Source: PFL42 sp964492235
Lineage (GTDB): Bacteria > Chloroflexota > Anaerolineae > Anaerolineales > E44-bin32
Direction: 5' to 3'
Assembly (NCBI GenBank): GCA_964492235.1
Contig: CAZBJQ010000026.1
Coordinates: forward strand, 1-24,600
Length of the DNA stretch: 24,600 nt
This document shows positions 7,923 through 16,183 of the stretch, in pieces. A model generated the notes under the pieces. It was not told where the DNA came from, searched no databases, and saw nothing but the letters and a program-made list of their open reading frames with translations. The position numbers and the translations under genes are program-made. Position 1 is the first letter of the stretch; each line of letters starts with the position of its first letter.

Positions 7923-9857
7923 ATGCCTACTGGCTTGCGTCCCCCGTCCCGGAATGTGACCCGATGGGCGCTGCCGGCTGTTGTCCTGTTGCTCGCCCTT
8001 GGCATCGGCCTGGTGCTGGCGGACGACTACGGGAGCAGTTGGGATGAGCAGGTCAACTTCCGGGCGGGAGGAGACGCACTGGGGACGTACCTCAGCGAGC
8101 AAAGATACCTGTCGTACCTGCACAACGGAGGTGCGACCTTGGCGCACCATGGGCCGTCGTATTTCATGGTGTACTGGCTTGTGTCCCGCGGGCTGGACGC
8201 CGTCGTCCGGTCGTGGGATCTGGCGGCGGCGCGTCACTTCACCAACTACCTCACCTTCCTCCTGGCAATCGGCTGCATGTACCGGCTCGCCTGTCGGATC
8301 CTGCCCAGGCACACCGCATGGATCGTTGCGGCCTTGTTTGCCACCCAACCGCTCCTGTTCGGCCATGCATTCATCAATCAGAAGGACATGCCTTTCCTCG
8401 CCTTTTTCCTGGCTTGCGTGGTCGCCGGCATAGTTCTGGTCGACCGGCTCGCCGCAAGCGAGCAGGGTGTCGTCGGCGATGCATCTGCCTCGACCCACGG
8501 GTTGCGACGCACATTCCAGGATGATTGGCTGGGGGCATCGTGGCCATCGAGACTGCTGCTGGCGGCGGTCGTGGTCGTTCCGCTGCTGGTCTTCCTGGAT
8601 TTCTTCTGGCGAGGCTACCTGCTGGCGTACTTGCACTCGATTGTGGCCGCCGCTTACGCCGGCGAGGCCTGGGGACCCATCACTGCCGCCTTCCGGATCG
8701 TGGCCGAGGATGCCTACAAGACCTCCGTGGAGCAGTACCAGTTCAAGGTCACGTGGGCCTACTGGCTGGGAAGGATGATCTTGTTGCTGCTGCTCGTGGC
8801 GGGCGGCGTGGGGCTGGGCGCCAAGGCGGCGCCGAACACGGCGCGTACCGTCTCGACCCGCTACCGCCGGCTGATCATCCTGATGCTGCTGCAAGGTGCA
8901 CTGCTCGGCTTCACCATTTCGATCCGGCCGATCGGCGCCTTTGCGGGAGGGCTCGTGGTCCTCTACTGGGTTCTCCGCCTGCGAGGCAGAGGGCTGGCGC
9001 TGCTTGTCCCGTACTGGCTGGCGGCCGCCGTGGCGATGTACCTCACCTGGCCTTACATCTGGCAGGATCCGGTCGAGAGCGTGTGGAGCAGCGTCAGGTA
9101 CACGGCTGGGTTCGGATCGCTGATGGTGCTGTTCCGAGGGATGCACACCCCCGCAAGTGAACTGCCGTGGGATTACTTCCCGACATTGGCCGCCGGGCAA
9201 TTGACTGAACCGGCAGCGGTTCTTTTCGCAATTGGATTGCCGGTCTTGGCGTGGGGGTTGTACAAGCGGCTTGCCGGCTCGCCCGTGTACGTAGTCCTCC
9301 TCGTGTGGCTGACCCTGCCCCTCTTGGCCCTCGTATTCCTTGGCGTCGAGATCTACAACGGAATTCGACAGATGCTGTTTCTGATGCCCCCAATCGTGCT
9401 AGTCGGGGGTGTGGGCCTTGGGGCGATCCTGCGGAGAATCGGGTCGGCGCCGCTGAGAATCACGGTCGTGTCCCTGGCTGTCCTTCCTGGTCTTCTCGGC
9501 ATGCGGAGCATGCATCCCTACGAGTACGCGTATTACAACCGATTCCTGGGAGGGGCCGGTGGAGCGGCAGGGCAGTTCGAGCTGGATTACTGGTGCACCA
9601 GCCTGCGCGAATCGATGGAGTATGTCAATGCGCATGCGGAGCCTGAAGCTGTGGTGGTCGCCTGGGGCCCTTACTGGGCTGCGGAAGAATTCGCGCGTTC
9701 GGACATCAAGGTTAGGCCCAGGTCGACCAGAGTGCCCGACTTCTACATCGTGTGCTCCTGGGGGTTGGAGTCCCCTCCTTCCGACGATACATTCACGAGG
9801 ACGTATGATGTGCAACGGGGTTCTGCCACTCTCGGATCGGTATTCGAGCGTCGATAG
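7923..9857 (+). CDS. GT-C (PMT/ArnT-like) membrane glycosyltransferase, paralog C
   Basis: 644-residue polytopic membrane protein. After the first helix comes ADDYGSSWDEQ, then AHHGPSYFM, FINQKDMPF, repeated hydrophobic helices, and the C-terminal HPYEYAYYN and DYWCTSLRES blocks. The middle extracytoplasmic segment (GEAWGP ... RIVAEDAYKTSVEQY) closely matches that of paralog A, placing it in the A/C/E subtype. GGAAG (7909-7913) nine bases before ATG 7923 is a plausible ribosome site. The C-terminus is shorter than in B and D and lacks their LTCY block, having IVCSWG instead. Function is inferred as for the other paralogs, and the substrate is unknown. Confidence 0.75.
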   Translation: MPTGLRPPSRNVTRWALPAVVLLLALGIGLVLADDYGSSWDEQVNFRAGGDALGTYLSEQRYLSYLHNGGATLAHHGPSYFMVYWLVSRGLDAVVRSWDLAAARHFTNYLTFLLAIGCMYRLACRILPRHTAWIVAALFATQPLLFGHAFINQKDMPFLAFFLACVVAGIVLVDRLAASEQGVVGDASASTHGLRRTFQDDWLGASWPSRLLLAAVVVVPLLVFLDFFWRGYLLAYLHSIVAAAYAGEAWGPITAAFRIVAEDAYKTSVEQYQFKVTWAYWLGRMILLLLLVAGGVGLGAKAAPNTARTVSTRYRRLIILMLLQGALLGFTISIRPIGAFAGGLVVLYWVLRLRGRGLALLVPYWLAAAVAMYLTWPYIWQDPVESVWSSVRYTAGFGSLMVLFRGMHTPASELPWDYFPTLAAGQLTEPAAVLFAIGLPVLAWGLYKRLAGSPVYVVLLVWLTLPLLALVFLGVEIYNGIRQMLFLMPPIVLVGGVGLGAILRRIGSAPLRITVVSLAVLPGLLGMRSMHPYEYAYYNRFLGGAGGAAGQFELDYWCTSLRESMEYVNAHAEPEAVVVAWGPYWAAEEFARSDIKVRPRSTRVPDFYIVCSWGLESPPSDDTFTRTYDVQRGSATLGSVFERR

Positions 9858-9941
9858 CGGCGAGTTGGTGGAAGGCATGCCGCGCAGATTCGGCGCCGGA
9901 GAAGGGAACCTCCCTCTTCCCGTCTGCCTGGGACCCCTGCC

Positions 9942-11885
9942 GTGAATCCATCCTGCCTCCTGCGCTCGAGGTGGAAACCTGCGCTGGGCCCCGTGCTCGT
10001 GCTCCTGTCGGCTCTGCTGGCCGTGGGCCTCGTCCTTGCCGACGACTACGGCATGTCTACCGACGAGCGCGCCAACTACCTTGTCGGCGTCGATGCACTG
10101 CAGTCGTACCTCAACCCGTCGCAGTACCTGGACTACCTGGAACGTGGCGAGCCGCTGGCCCACCATGGCCCGGCGTACTTCATGGCTTTCGCCCTGCTCT
10201 CGAAAGGACTGACTGTTCTGAATCCGCACTGGTCCAGCGCCGATGGGCGGCACCTGATCAACTACTTGGCGTTCATGATTGGGATCGCCGGCTTCTACGT
10301 CCTGAGCCTGCGGTTTCTGCCACGTCGCTACGCCTGGATGGCCACGTTGCTGCTGGCAACCCAGCCACTGCTGTTCGGGCAGGCCTTCATCAATCAGAAG
10401 GACACACCGTTCATGGGCTTCTTCACTGCCAGTGTGGCAGCCGGCATGCTGGCCGCGGATGCCATGCTGACGACAGGCGCGCCAGAAGCCCAGGAGGAGC
10501 GAGGCGGATCGGCTTGGCGGGCAGCGAAGCAGGAATGGTCCCAAGCCCGGCGCAGCAAGCGCCGGATCGGGGCGGCGTACGTTCTGCTCGTTGGGGCTGT
10601 ACTGCTCGATTGGCTGCTGCTGGATCGAGGGCTGGCCGGGCTGAAGTGGCTTGCTCAGCAAGGGTATGCCGGCCACCTCTGGAATCCAGCCCAGGCAGCC
10701 TTCGCCGCGGCAGGCTGGCAGGCAGGATCCCTGGAAACGCGTTTGCTGGAGCTTTCGTGGTCGTACTGGGTGGGAAGACTGGTCGTTGTCGTGGGCCTGA
10801 TGGCGGCAGCGCCGCTGATGGCGCGGTTTGTGCTCCCGGACGCAGCGCGCGGATTCTGGCGCAGCAACAAGTGCGCCGCCGGGCTGGTGCTGCTGGCGGC
10901 TGGGCTCGTGGGATTCACCGTATCGATCCGCGCGATTGGCGCCTTCGCTGGCGCGCTCGTGGGCCTGTACTGGATCTATCGACTGCGCGCCAAGGCAGGT
11001 TGGCCGCTGGTGGCCTATGCAGGCCTGGCCGCCATCGTGACATATGCCACGTGGCCGTTTCTCTGGGATGCGCCCCTCAAGCGCCTGTGGGAGAGCATCG
11101 CATTGCACGCCGAATTCGCCATTCAGCCCACCCTCTACCGCGGCGAGTGGTTCTTCTCGAACAGCCTGCCTTGGCACTACTTCCCGACCCTGGCCACCAT
11201 CGAGCTCACCGAGCCGGTCGTGATCTTGTTCCTTCTGGGCATGGGCGTCCTCATCAGCCGGACCCGCCTGCGGCAGGTGGATCGGGGCGCCGCAAGCGTC
11301 ATTGCGCTGTGGCTGGCGATCCCGATCCTGGGCCTGCTCGCGTTCGGCATGGATACGTACAACAACATCCGGCAGCTCCACTTTGCCCTCATCCCCGTGA
11401 TCCTTCTTGCCGGACTCGGACTGGGCGCCATTCTGAGCAGGGTCAACAAGCCCTGGGTTGAATATGGTCTGTTCTCGCTCTTGCTCTTGCCAGGGGTGAT
11501 CGGGATCATACGCCTGCATCCGTATGAGTACACGTATTTCAACTCCTACGTGGGCGGTGTGAAGGGCGCAATAGACGAGTACAACCTGGAGTATTGGTGC
11601 ACCTCCTTGCGGGAGGCCACGGAGTACGTCAACACCGTGGCAGAGTCGGGAGATGTCATCATGGTCTCCGGCCCCCATCGCTCGGCCCGGCCGTATGCCT
11701 TGGACGGCCTGCAGGTTATTCGGGATGAGGGACCCGATCCGGCAAGCGGCGCGGACTTCGTGCTGACCTGCTACCAGTCGCTGGGGCGGGATTGGAGTGC
11801 GCAAAGCCTGAGGCTGGTGCACATCGTCGGAAGGGAATCGGCGGTGTTCGCCGAGGTCTTTCAGCGACCTCGGCCGGAACCCTGA
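9942..11885 (+). CDS. GT-C (PMT/ArnT-like) membrane glycosyltransferase, paralog D
   Basis: 647-residue paralog starting at GTG 9942, 84 bases after gene C. It shows ADDYGMSTDER, AHHGPAYFM, FGQAFINQKDTPF (Gln where A, B and C have His), many membrane helices, and HPYEYTYFN followed by EYWCTSLREA. It is closest to B along the whole length, including the end VFAEVFQR. No clear Shine-Dalgarno precedes the GTG. The N-terminal distance to ADDYG (33 residues) equals that of the other paralogs and supports this start. It is probably cotranscribed with C and E, since both flanking gaps are short. Confidence 0.75.
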   Translation: MNPSCLLRSRWKPALGPVLVLLSALLAVGLVLADDYGMSTDERANYLVGVDALQSYLNPSQYLDYLERGEPLAHHGPAYFMAFALLSKGLTVLNPHWSSADGRHLINYLAFMIGIAGFYVLSLRFLPRRYAWMATLLLATQPLLFGQAFINQKDTPFMGFFTASVAAGMLAADAMLTTGAPEAQEERGGSAWRAAKQEWSQARRSKRRIGAAYVLLVGAVLLDWLLLDRGLAGLKWLAQQGYAGHLWNPAQAAFAAAGWQAGSLETRLLELSWSYWVGRLVVVVGLMAAAPLMARFVLPDAARGFWRSNKCAAGLVLLAAGLVGFTVSIRAIGAFAGALVGLYWIYRLRAKAGWPLVAYAGLAAIVTYATWPFLWDAPLKRLWESIALHAEFAIQPTLYRGEWFFSNSLPWHYFPTLATIELTEPVVILFLLGMGVLISRTRLRQVDRGAASVIALWLAIPILGLLAFGMDTYNNIRQLHFALIPVILLAGLGLGAILSRVNKPWVEYGLFSLLLLPGVIGIIRLHPYEYTYFNSYVGGVKGAIDEYNLEYWCTSLREATEYVNTVAESGDVIMVSGPHRSARPYALDGLQVIRDEGPDPASGADFVLTCYQSLGRDWSAQSLRLVHIVGRESAVFAEVFQRPRPEP

Positions 11886-11926
11886 GGAGCACTGCATCCT
11901 ATGACACGCAGCCGCTTGAGGGAGCA

Positions 11927-11949
11927 GCCCTTCTCCCTGCGGGAAGGGC
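11927..11949 (+). promoter_or_regulatory. Hairpin covering the ribosome site of GT-C gene E
   Basis: GCCCTTC (11927-11933) pairs with GAAGGGC (11943-11949). An alternative fold adds CCC/GGG inside, with a two-base bulge. The 3' arm contains the GGGAAGGG that would act as the Shine-Dalgarno of gene E (ATG 11954). The RNA could therefore limit translation of E. The pairing is visible; a regulatory role is inference. Confidence 0.4.
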
Positions 11950-11953
11950 GCAC

Positions 11954-13876
11954 ATGGGATCTGTAGTCCGCAGGCCGCGATGGCTGAACAGCCCCCACCG
12001 AGGAGCACTGATACTGCTGCTGATGGCTTTGCCTGTCGGCCTAGTCCTTGCCAATGACTACGGCCTGTCGGTCGACGAGTATGCCAATGCCGAGGTCGGC
12101 AGTGATGCCCTCGAGGCATACCTTGGAAACACGGCGGCCTACTTGAAGCATGGGGACTCGCTCGCCCACCATGGCCCTTCGTATTTCATGGTCTCTTCGG
12201 CTGTCTCCCGCCTGGCGACGGCACTCGTCCCTGCCTGGTACCCGGCAGATGCGCGGCATCTCACCAACTACCTCACCTTCCTCCTCGGTGCTGCCGCCTT
12301 CTACGCGTTGTGTCTGCGTCTGGTCACGAGGCGCCTTGCCTGGATGACAACGGCGCTCTTCCTGACGCAGCCGCTCTTGTTCGGCTATGCCTTTGTCAAC
12401 CAGAAAGACACGCCCTTCATGGCCGCGTTCCTGGCGATCCTGGCAGTTGGACTGGCCGTCGGAGATCGCCTGGCTGCAGCCAGGCGTCGACCGGGGGATG
12501 AGCCCGACCTTGCGCTCGGCTGGCGGCTGGGCGAGGAGTGGAAGTCGGCCTCGACCGGTTGGAAGATCCTCCTTGCAGGCTACCTCCTCCTCGCCTTCGG
12601 CCTGATCGTCGACCTGCTTGCGTCCCACCGACTGCTCGCCTTGATGAGTTCACTGGTTGTCCAGGCCTACGAGGGGACAGCCGGTCCCTTGGTTACGGGC
12701 GCATTCGCCCGGCTGGCAGGCGACGCGGCCGAGGTCCCAGTCGAGGCCTACCTGCAGAAGTTGGAGGCAACGCTACGCCTGAGCACCATCCCAGTCGTCC
12801 TCGGCCTGCTCGGTGTTGGCTTGCTCCTGGCGCGCAAGGCCATCCCCACCACCCTTCGGGTTGCCGTCGATCGACACCAGGCCTGGCTGCTGCCCGGTGT
12901 GGTGGGGCTTCTGTTGGGATTCGGTATCTCGATCCGTCCTATCGGGACCTTCGCCGGCGCCCTCGTCAGCCTGTACTGGATCCTCGGTCTCAGGCGCCGG
13001 GCGGTGGTGCCGATCGTCGCCGTCTGGATCGCGGCGGCGTTGGCCGCTTACGCCACCTGGCCTTACCTGTGGGCGGATCCCTTGAGGAGGTTCTGGTACA
13101 GCCTGGGACTGACGACATCTTTCCCTGCCCACTCCATGCTCTACCGGGGGGCGACGGTCTCGTCCGAGTCTCTGCCGTGGCATTTCTTCCCGACCCTGGC
13201 CGGCGTTCAGCTCACGGAACCGATTGCGCTCCTGTTTGCGGTCGGGTTGGCGGCGATGATCCGGCTACTCTGGAGGCGGCGGCTGCGATGGGCGGATGCC
13301 GCGGTCGTAAGCCTTTGGATTCTGGTTCCCTTATTTGGCCTGCTGGGCCTGGGCATCGGCATCTACGGCAACATCCGGCAGCTGCTGTTCGTGTTGCCCG
13401 CCATCTTCCTGGTCGTCGGCCTCGGTGTGGGTGTGTTGATGAATGCGGTGCGCAAGGCTTGGATCCAGGCCTTGTTGTTTGCAGCATTGATTGCGCCCGG
13501 CGTTGTTGGGATTCTGCAACTGCATCCGTATGAACACGCCTACTTCAATGCGTACGCCGGCGGGGTCGATGGCGCCTGGGGGCGCTATCAGCCAAGTCAT
13601 TGGTGCACCTCCTTGCGGGAGGCCGGCGCCTTCGTGAACGCGGCGGCCGAGCCCGGGGCAGTTGTCCTGGTCGATGGCCCGGTCGAGGGCGTCCGCTCTT
13701 TCGCCAGGAAAGACCTGGTGGTGGCGGCCATCTGGACGGCCCTGGCCGATCCGTCTTTCATCGTTTCTTGTACCCGGACCCCGGAGGAGATGCAGATCAT
13801 CCCCGGGATGGAGAAGGTGTATGAAGTGCGGCAAGGCACCGCCGTGTACGCCGAGGTGTTTCAGGCCAGCCCTTAG
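11954..13876 (+). CDS. GT-C (PMT/ArnT-like) membrane glycosyltransferase, paralog E
   Basis: 640-residue last member of the array. The frame is open back into gene D (to 11792), but ATG 11954 is chosen. It has GGAAGGG seven bases upstream and gives 33 residues before the first-loop motif, as in the paralogs. That motif reads ANDYGLSVDEY: the first Asp of ADDYG is Asn here, while the DE pair is kept. AHHGPSYFM, FVNQKDTPF, helices, HPYEHAYFN and SHWCTSLREA follow. It belongs to the A/C/E subtype (DE.ANAEVG and PADARH.TNYLTFLLG are shared with A). Whether the D-to-N change matters depends on whether that residue is catalytic, which I cannot decide. Confidence 0.75.
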   Translation: MGSVVRRPRWLNSPHRGALILLLMALPVGLVLANDYGLSVDEYANAEVGSDALEAYLGNTAAYLKHGDSLAHHGPSYFMVSSAVSRLATALVPAWYPADARHLTNYLTFLLGAAAFYALCLRLVTRRLAWMTTALFLTQPLLFGYAFVNQKDTPFMAAFLAILAVGLAVGDRLAAARRRPGDEPDLALGWRLGEEWKSASTGWKILLAGYLLLAFGLIVDLLASHRLLALMSSLVVQAYEGTAGPLVTGAFARLAGDAAEVPVEAYLQKLEATLRLSTIPVVLGLLGVGLLLARKAIPTTLRVAVDRHQAWLLPGVVGLLLGFGISIRPIGTFAGALVSLYWILGLRRRAVVPIVAVWIAAALAAYATWPYLWADPLRRFWYSLGLTTSFPAHSMLYRGATVSSESLPWHFFPTLAGVQLTEPIALLFAVGLAAMIRLLWRRRLRWADAAVVSLWILVPLFGLLGLGIGIYGNIRQLLFVLPAIFLVVGLGVGVLMNAVRKAWIQALLFAALIAPGVVGILQLHPYEHAYFNAYAGGVDGAWGRYQPSHWCTSLREAGAFVNAAAEPGAVVLVDGPVEGVRSFARKDLVVAAIWTALADPSFIVSCTRTPEEMQIIPGMEKVYEVRQGTAVYAEVFQASP

Positions 13877-13979
13877 CGAGTGCGGGCAGGCGGCGACAGG
13901 TGACCAGGAACCACCCGACCTGCGGATGGCGGAGAACGAGCAGAACGCCATGGGCGTTTGAAGCCAGGAAGAGGATGCC

Positions 13980-14687
13980 GTGGAACCGCAACGTTTGACT
14001 GCCATGAACTGGATGCGGGTCGAGTCCTACTTGCAGTCGGACGACCGGCTGATGCTGGTGCTCGGCGCGTGCGAGCAACACGGATACCTCAGCCTGCTGA
14101 CGGATGTGCAGATCCCCGAGACGATCGCCTGGGCAGCCTCGGAGCGGACAGGCGTGTTGGTGGCGCCTGCGATGCCTTTCGGGTACTCGCCCTTCTTCGC
14201 CGCCTACCCCGGAACGATCAGCATTCGCATGACGACCTTGACGGCTGTGCTCAGGGATGTCATTGGCTTCGTCCACCAGCAGGGCTTCCGCCGTATCCTT
14301 ATCGTCAATGGTCATGGAGGCAACGATCCGGTCTGGACGGTTCTGGGCGAGCTGGTGACCGAGCTGCCTGGTCTGAACGTAGACATCCTGTCGTGGTGGC
14401 AGTGCGAGCCGGTCGGCGTCGTTCTCGAGCGACACAACCTGCGCGCCTACCACGCCGGCGGGGCGGAGGCGTTTCCCTTTAACCGGGTGGCTCCGTTGCC
14501 CGCAGGCGAGAAGCCCGAAGTGCCGGACACCGGGTTCGCCGAGCCGGCGCGGGTGCGCCAGGTGGCCGGCGATGGGGTGTACGGTGGGCCTTATGTGTTG
14601 CCCGATGAGATCTACACCGAGTTGCTCGAGGCCGCCGTGGGCGACGTCGTCCAACGTCTCGATCGCTTGAAGCTGGCTGGCCGCTGA
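13980..14687 (+). CDS. Creatininase-family metal-dependent amidohydrolase
   Basis: 235-residue cytoplasmic protein of the creatininase superfamily. The family includes creatininase, the mycofactocin peptidase MftE and the deformylase ArfB, all binuclear metal hydrolases. Metal-site motifs are visible: GACEQHG with E32 and H34, TD with D42, GYSPFFAAYPGT (68-79), NGHGGN with H112, and HAGGAE with E163. The start is GTG 13980, with AGGAAGAGG (13966-13974) five bases upstream; an ATG at 13975 is out of frame. The gene lies 103 bases after GT-C gene E and may be on the same transcript. The substrate cannot be named from sequence. No mycofactocin genes are visible in the window, so MftE is not supported. 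Confidence 0.88.
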   Translation: MEPQRLTAMNWMRVESYLQSDDRLMLVLGACEQHGYLSLLTDVQIPETIAWAASERTGVLVAPAMPFGYSPFFAAYPGTISIRMTTLTAVLRDVIGFVHQQGFRRILIVNGHGGNDPVWTVLGELVTELPGLNVDILSWWQCEPVGVVLERHNLRAYHAGGAEAFPFNRVAPLPAGEKPEVPDTGFAEPARVRQVAGDGVYGGPYVLPDEIYTELLEAAVGDVVQRLDRLKLAGR

Positions 14688-15055
14688 CGACCTGACGGTT
14701 GTCGCCAGTGAGCAAGTTCAGATGGATACGAGACCATGACAGCAGCACCTACCTTCCCGTGGGCGGCCTCGCTTCGATCCGTCGAACCCCGACCCCCGTC
14801 CCTCGCGCAGCACCCTGGAAAGGCTCCCCCTGCGTGCGGACGACTGTATTGGCCAGCGAACAACTGCCGGGGGAGGGCCAAGGGAGTGAGGCCGGAAGCA
14901 AGACCGTCCTGTTACCCATGGGTGGGCTCGCCTCCCGCCACATGTCCTGCCGGGATGGCAGGTGGCAATTGCAGCGTGTCTCACATATCCTGAACCCATA
15001 CAGCCCTTTGCCGCGACCGAAGTCGCGACCTACAATCAATCTGCGGAGGTGCAGT
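14688..15055. other. Unexplained intergenic region with inverted repeats
   Basis: 368 bases without a supportable gene, although the ridA frame is open through nearly all of it. It contains CCTGCC (14946-14951) with GGCAGG (14957-14962), flanked by GCCA/TGGC; the palindrome ACCCATGGGT near 14924; two similar segments (CCCGTGGGCGGCCTCGC near 14757 and CCCATGGGTGGGCTCGC near 14925); and complementary GGCTCCCCC / GGGGGAGGGCC blocks about 60 bases apart. The ridA promoter lies at its 3' end. It may encode a structured leader or small RNA, but no known family was recognised. Confidence 0.35.
15008..15036 (+). promoter_or_regulatory. Sigma-70-type promoter of the ridA/two-component group
   Basis: TTGCCG (15008-15013) and TACAAT (15031-15036) are separated by exactly 17 bases. 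This is the best-spaced promoter in the window. The predicted start near 15043 leaves a very short leader before GGAGGT at 15045-15050. Confidence 0.65.
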
Positions 15056-15460
15056 ATGCCCCATGCACGCAGGCAGGTCATCCAGACGCCAAAGGCGCCC
15101 AAGCCGATCGGTCCATACTCGGTCGGCATCCGGTCCGAGTGCTTCGTCTTCGCCTCCGGTATGGCGGGTCTTGACCCGGAGTCGGGCGAGATGGTGTCTG
15201 GAGGGATCCAGCCGGAGACCCGGCAAACACTGGCTAACCTGGCGGCAATCCTTGAAGCCAGCGGGACGTCAATGGCGAACGTGGTCAAGACGACAGTCTT
15301 CTTGCAGAACATAGCCGACTTCCCGGCGATGAATGCAGTCTACGCCGAGTTCTTCCCCATTGACCCCCCGGCCCGCTCGACGGTCCAGGTAGCCGCGTTG
15401 CCCAAAGCGGCGCTGGTTGAGATCGAGGCCATCGCCCTGGTTGGAGACCACGCGGCGTGA
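15056..15460 (+). CDS. RidA-family (YjgF/UK114) enamine/imine deaminase
   Basis: 134-residue cytoplasmic protein that likely hydrolyses reactive enamine/imine intermediates such as 2-aminoacrylate, by analogy with RidA. The RidA hallmarks are present: IGPYS (18-22), FASGMAGLDP (32-41), a PARSTVQV segment with the key Arg at 107, and VEIEAIA with Glu 122. The length is typical. The start ATG 15056 has GGAGGT five bases upstream. The frame is open far upstream, but that part does not look like protein. A response regulator begins 36 bases downstream, so cotranscription is plausible, but no functional link is implied. Confidence 0.93.
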   Translation: MPHARRQVIQTPKAPKPIGPYSVGIRSECFVFASGMAGLDPESGEMVSGGIQPETRQTLANLAAILEASGTSMANVVKTTVFLQNIADFPAMNAVYAEFFPIDPPARSTVQVAALPKAALVEIEAIALVGDHAA

Positions 15461-15496
15461 CCTGTGTCCGGTTCGGCCCCTTTGGGGAGTGCGGCC

Positions 15497-16177
15497 ATGG
15501 CGGGTGAGCGGATCCTGGTTGTCGATGATGAGGCCAGCCTCCTCGACCTCCTTTCTTTGTATCTGGGGCGGGAGGGGTTTCAGGTCGAAACGGCCGGCGA
15601 CGGGGCGCGGGCGCTGGAGGTAGTGCGAGAGCGAGCGCCGTCGCTGTTGATCCTGGACATTATGCTCCCGGAGCTCGATGGTTTCGAAGTCTGCCGCCGG
15701 GTGCGGGGTTTCTCAAACCTGCCGATCATGATGCTGACCGCCCGGGACGAGGATGTCGACAAGATCGTCGGTCTCGAGTTGGGCGCCGACGACTACCTGA
15801 CAAAGCCGTTCAACCCGCGCGAGCTCGTGGCGCGGGTGAAAGCGATCTTGCGGCGAGCGGAGCGCCCGCCGACGGTTTCCTCCCAGCCGATCCACCTCGG
15901 GGACGTGACCATCGATCCAGGGAGCAGGGAAGTGAGGGTCGCCGGCCGGCAGGTCAGCCTGCGTCCCAAGGAGTTCGACCTGCTCATGACCCTGGCGGAG
16001 CATCGCGGACTGGTGCTGACGCGGGAGCAGTTGCTGAACCTGGTCTGGGGTTTCGACTTCTATGGCGAGACGCGCACGGTGGACGTGCATATCGGCCATG
16101 TGCGCAAGCGCCTGGCGGAAAGTCATGATGTGCGAATCGAGACCGTCACCGGCGTCGGTTACAAGCTGGTGGTGTAG
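15497..16177 (+). CDS. OmpR/PhoB-family response regulator
   Basis: 226-residue DNA-binding response regulator. The receiver domain (about 5-118) has the acidic pair D10-D11, phosphoacceptor D54 in LLILDIMLPELDG, T81, and K103 in LTKPF. The C-terminal winged-helix domain (about 130-226) contains LRPKEFDLL, TREQLL and TVDVHIGHVRKRL, as in OmpR/PhoB. The start ATG 15497 is preceded by GGGGAG at 15484-15489; an upstream in-frame start at 15464 would add 11 unlikely residues. The cognate sensor kinase follows after a 6-base gap. The regulon and signal are not apparent from sequence. Confidence 0.95.
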   Translation: MAGERILVVDDEASLLDLLSLYLGREGFQVETAGDGARALEVVRERAPSLLILDIMLPELDGFEVCRRVRGFSNLPIMMLTARDEDVDKIVGLELGADDYLTKPFNPRELVARVKAILRRAERPPTVSSQPIHLGDVTIDPGSREVRVAGRQVSLRPKEFDLLMTLAEHRGLVLTREQLLNLVWGFDFYGETRTVDVHIGHVRKRLAESHDVRIETVTGVGYKLVV

Positions 16178-16183
16178 GCTGCG

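Noticed and set aside
7602..9200. 532-codon open frame on the - strand across GT-C gene C
   Set aside because: It is antisense to gene C with the same mirrored composition (rich in Gln, Arg, His) and no recognisable domain.
9399..12119. 906-codon open frame on the - strand across GT-C gene D
   Set aside because: It is antisense to well-supported genes C, D and E, has a Gln/His/Arg/Pro-rich composition typical of mirrored GC-rich codons, and shows no family motif.
14895..14915. GGAAGCAAGACC segment resembling a conserved part of RNase P RNA or SRP RNA
   Set aside because: The other conserved blocks of RNase P RNA (such as GAGGAAAGTCC and ACAGAAA) and the SRP GGAAGG-AGCAG loop are absent nearby on either strand.
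14699..15055. 119-codon N-terminal extension of RidA in the open frame
   Set aside because: The extension has no protein-like pattern. RidA proteins are about 130 residues long, and a good promoter and ribosome site lie directly before ATG 15056.
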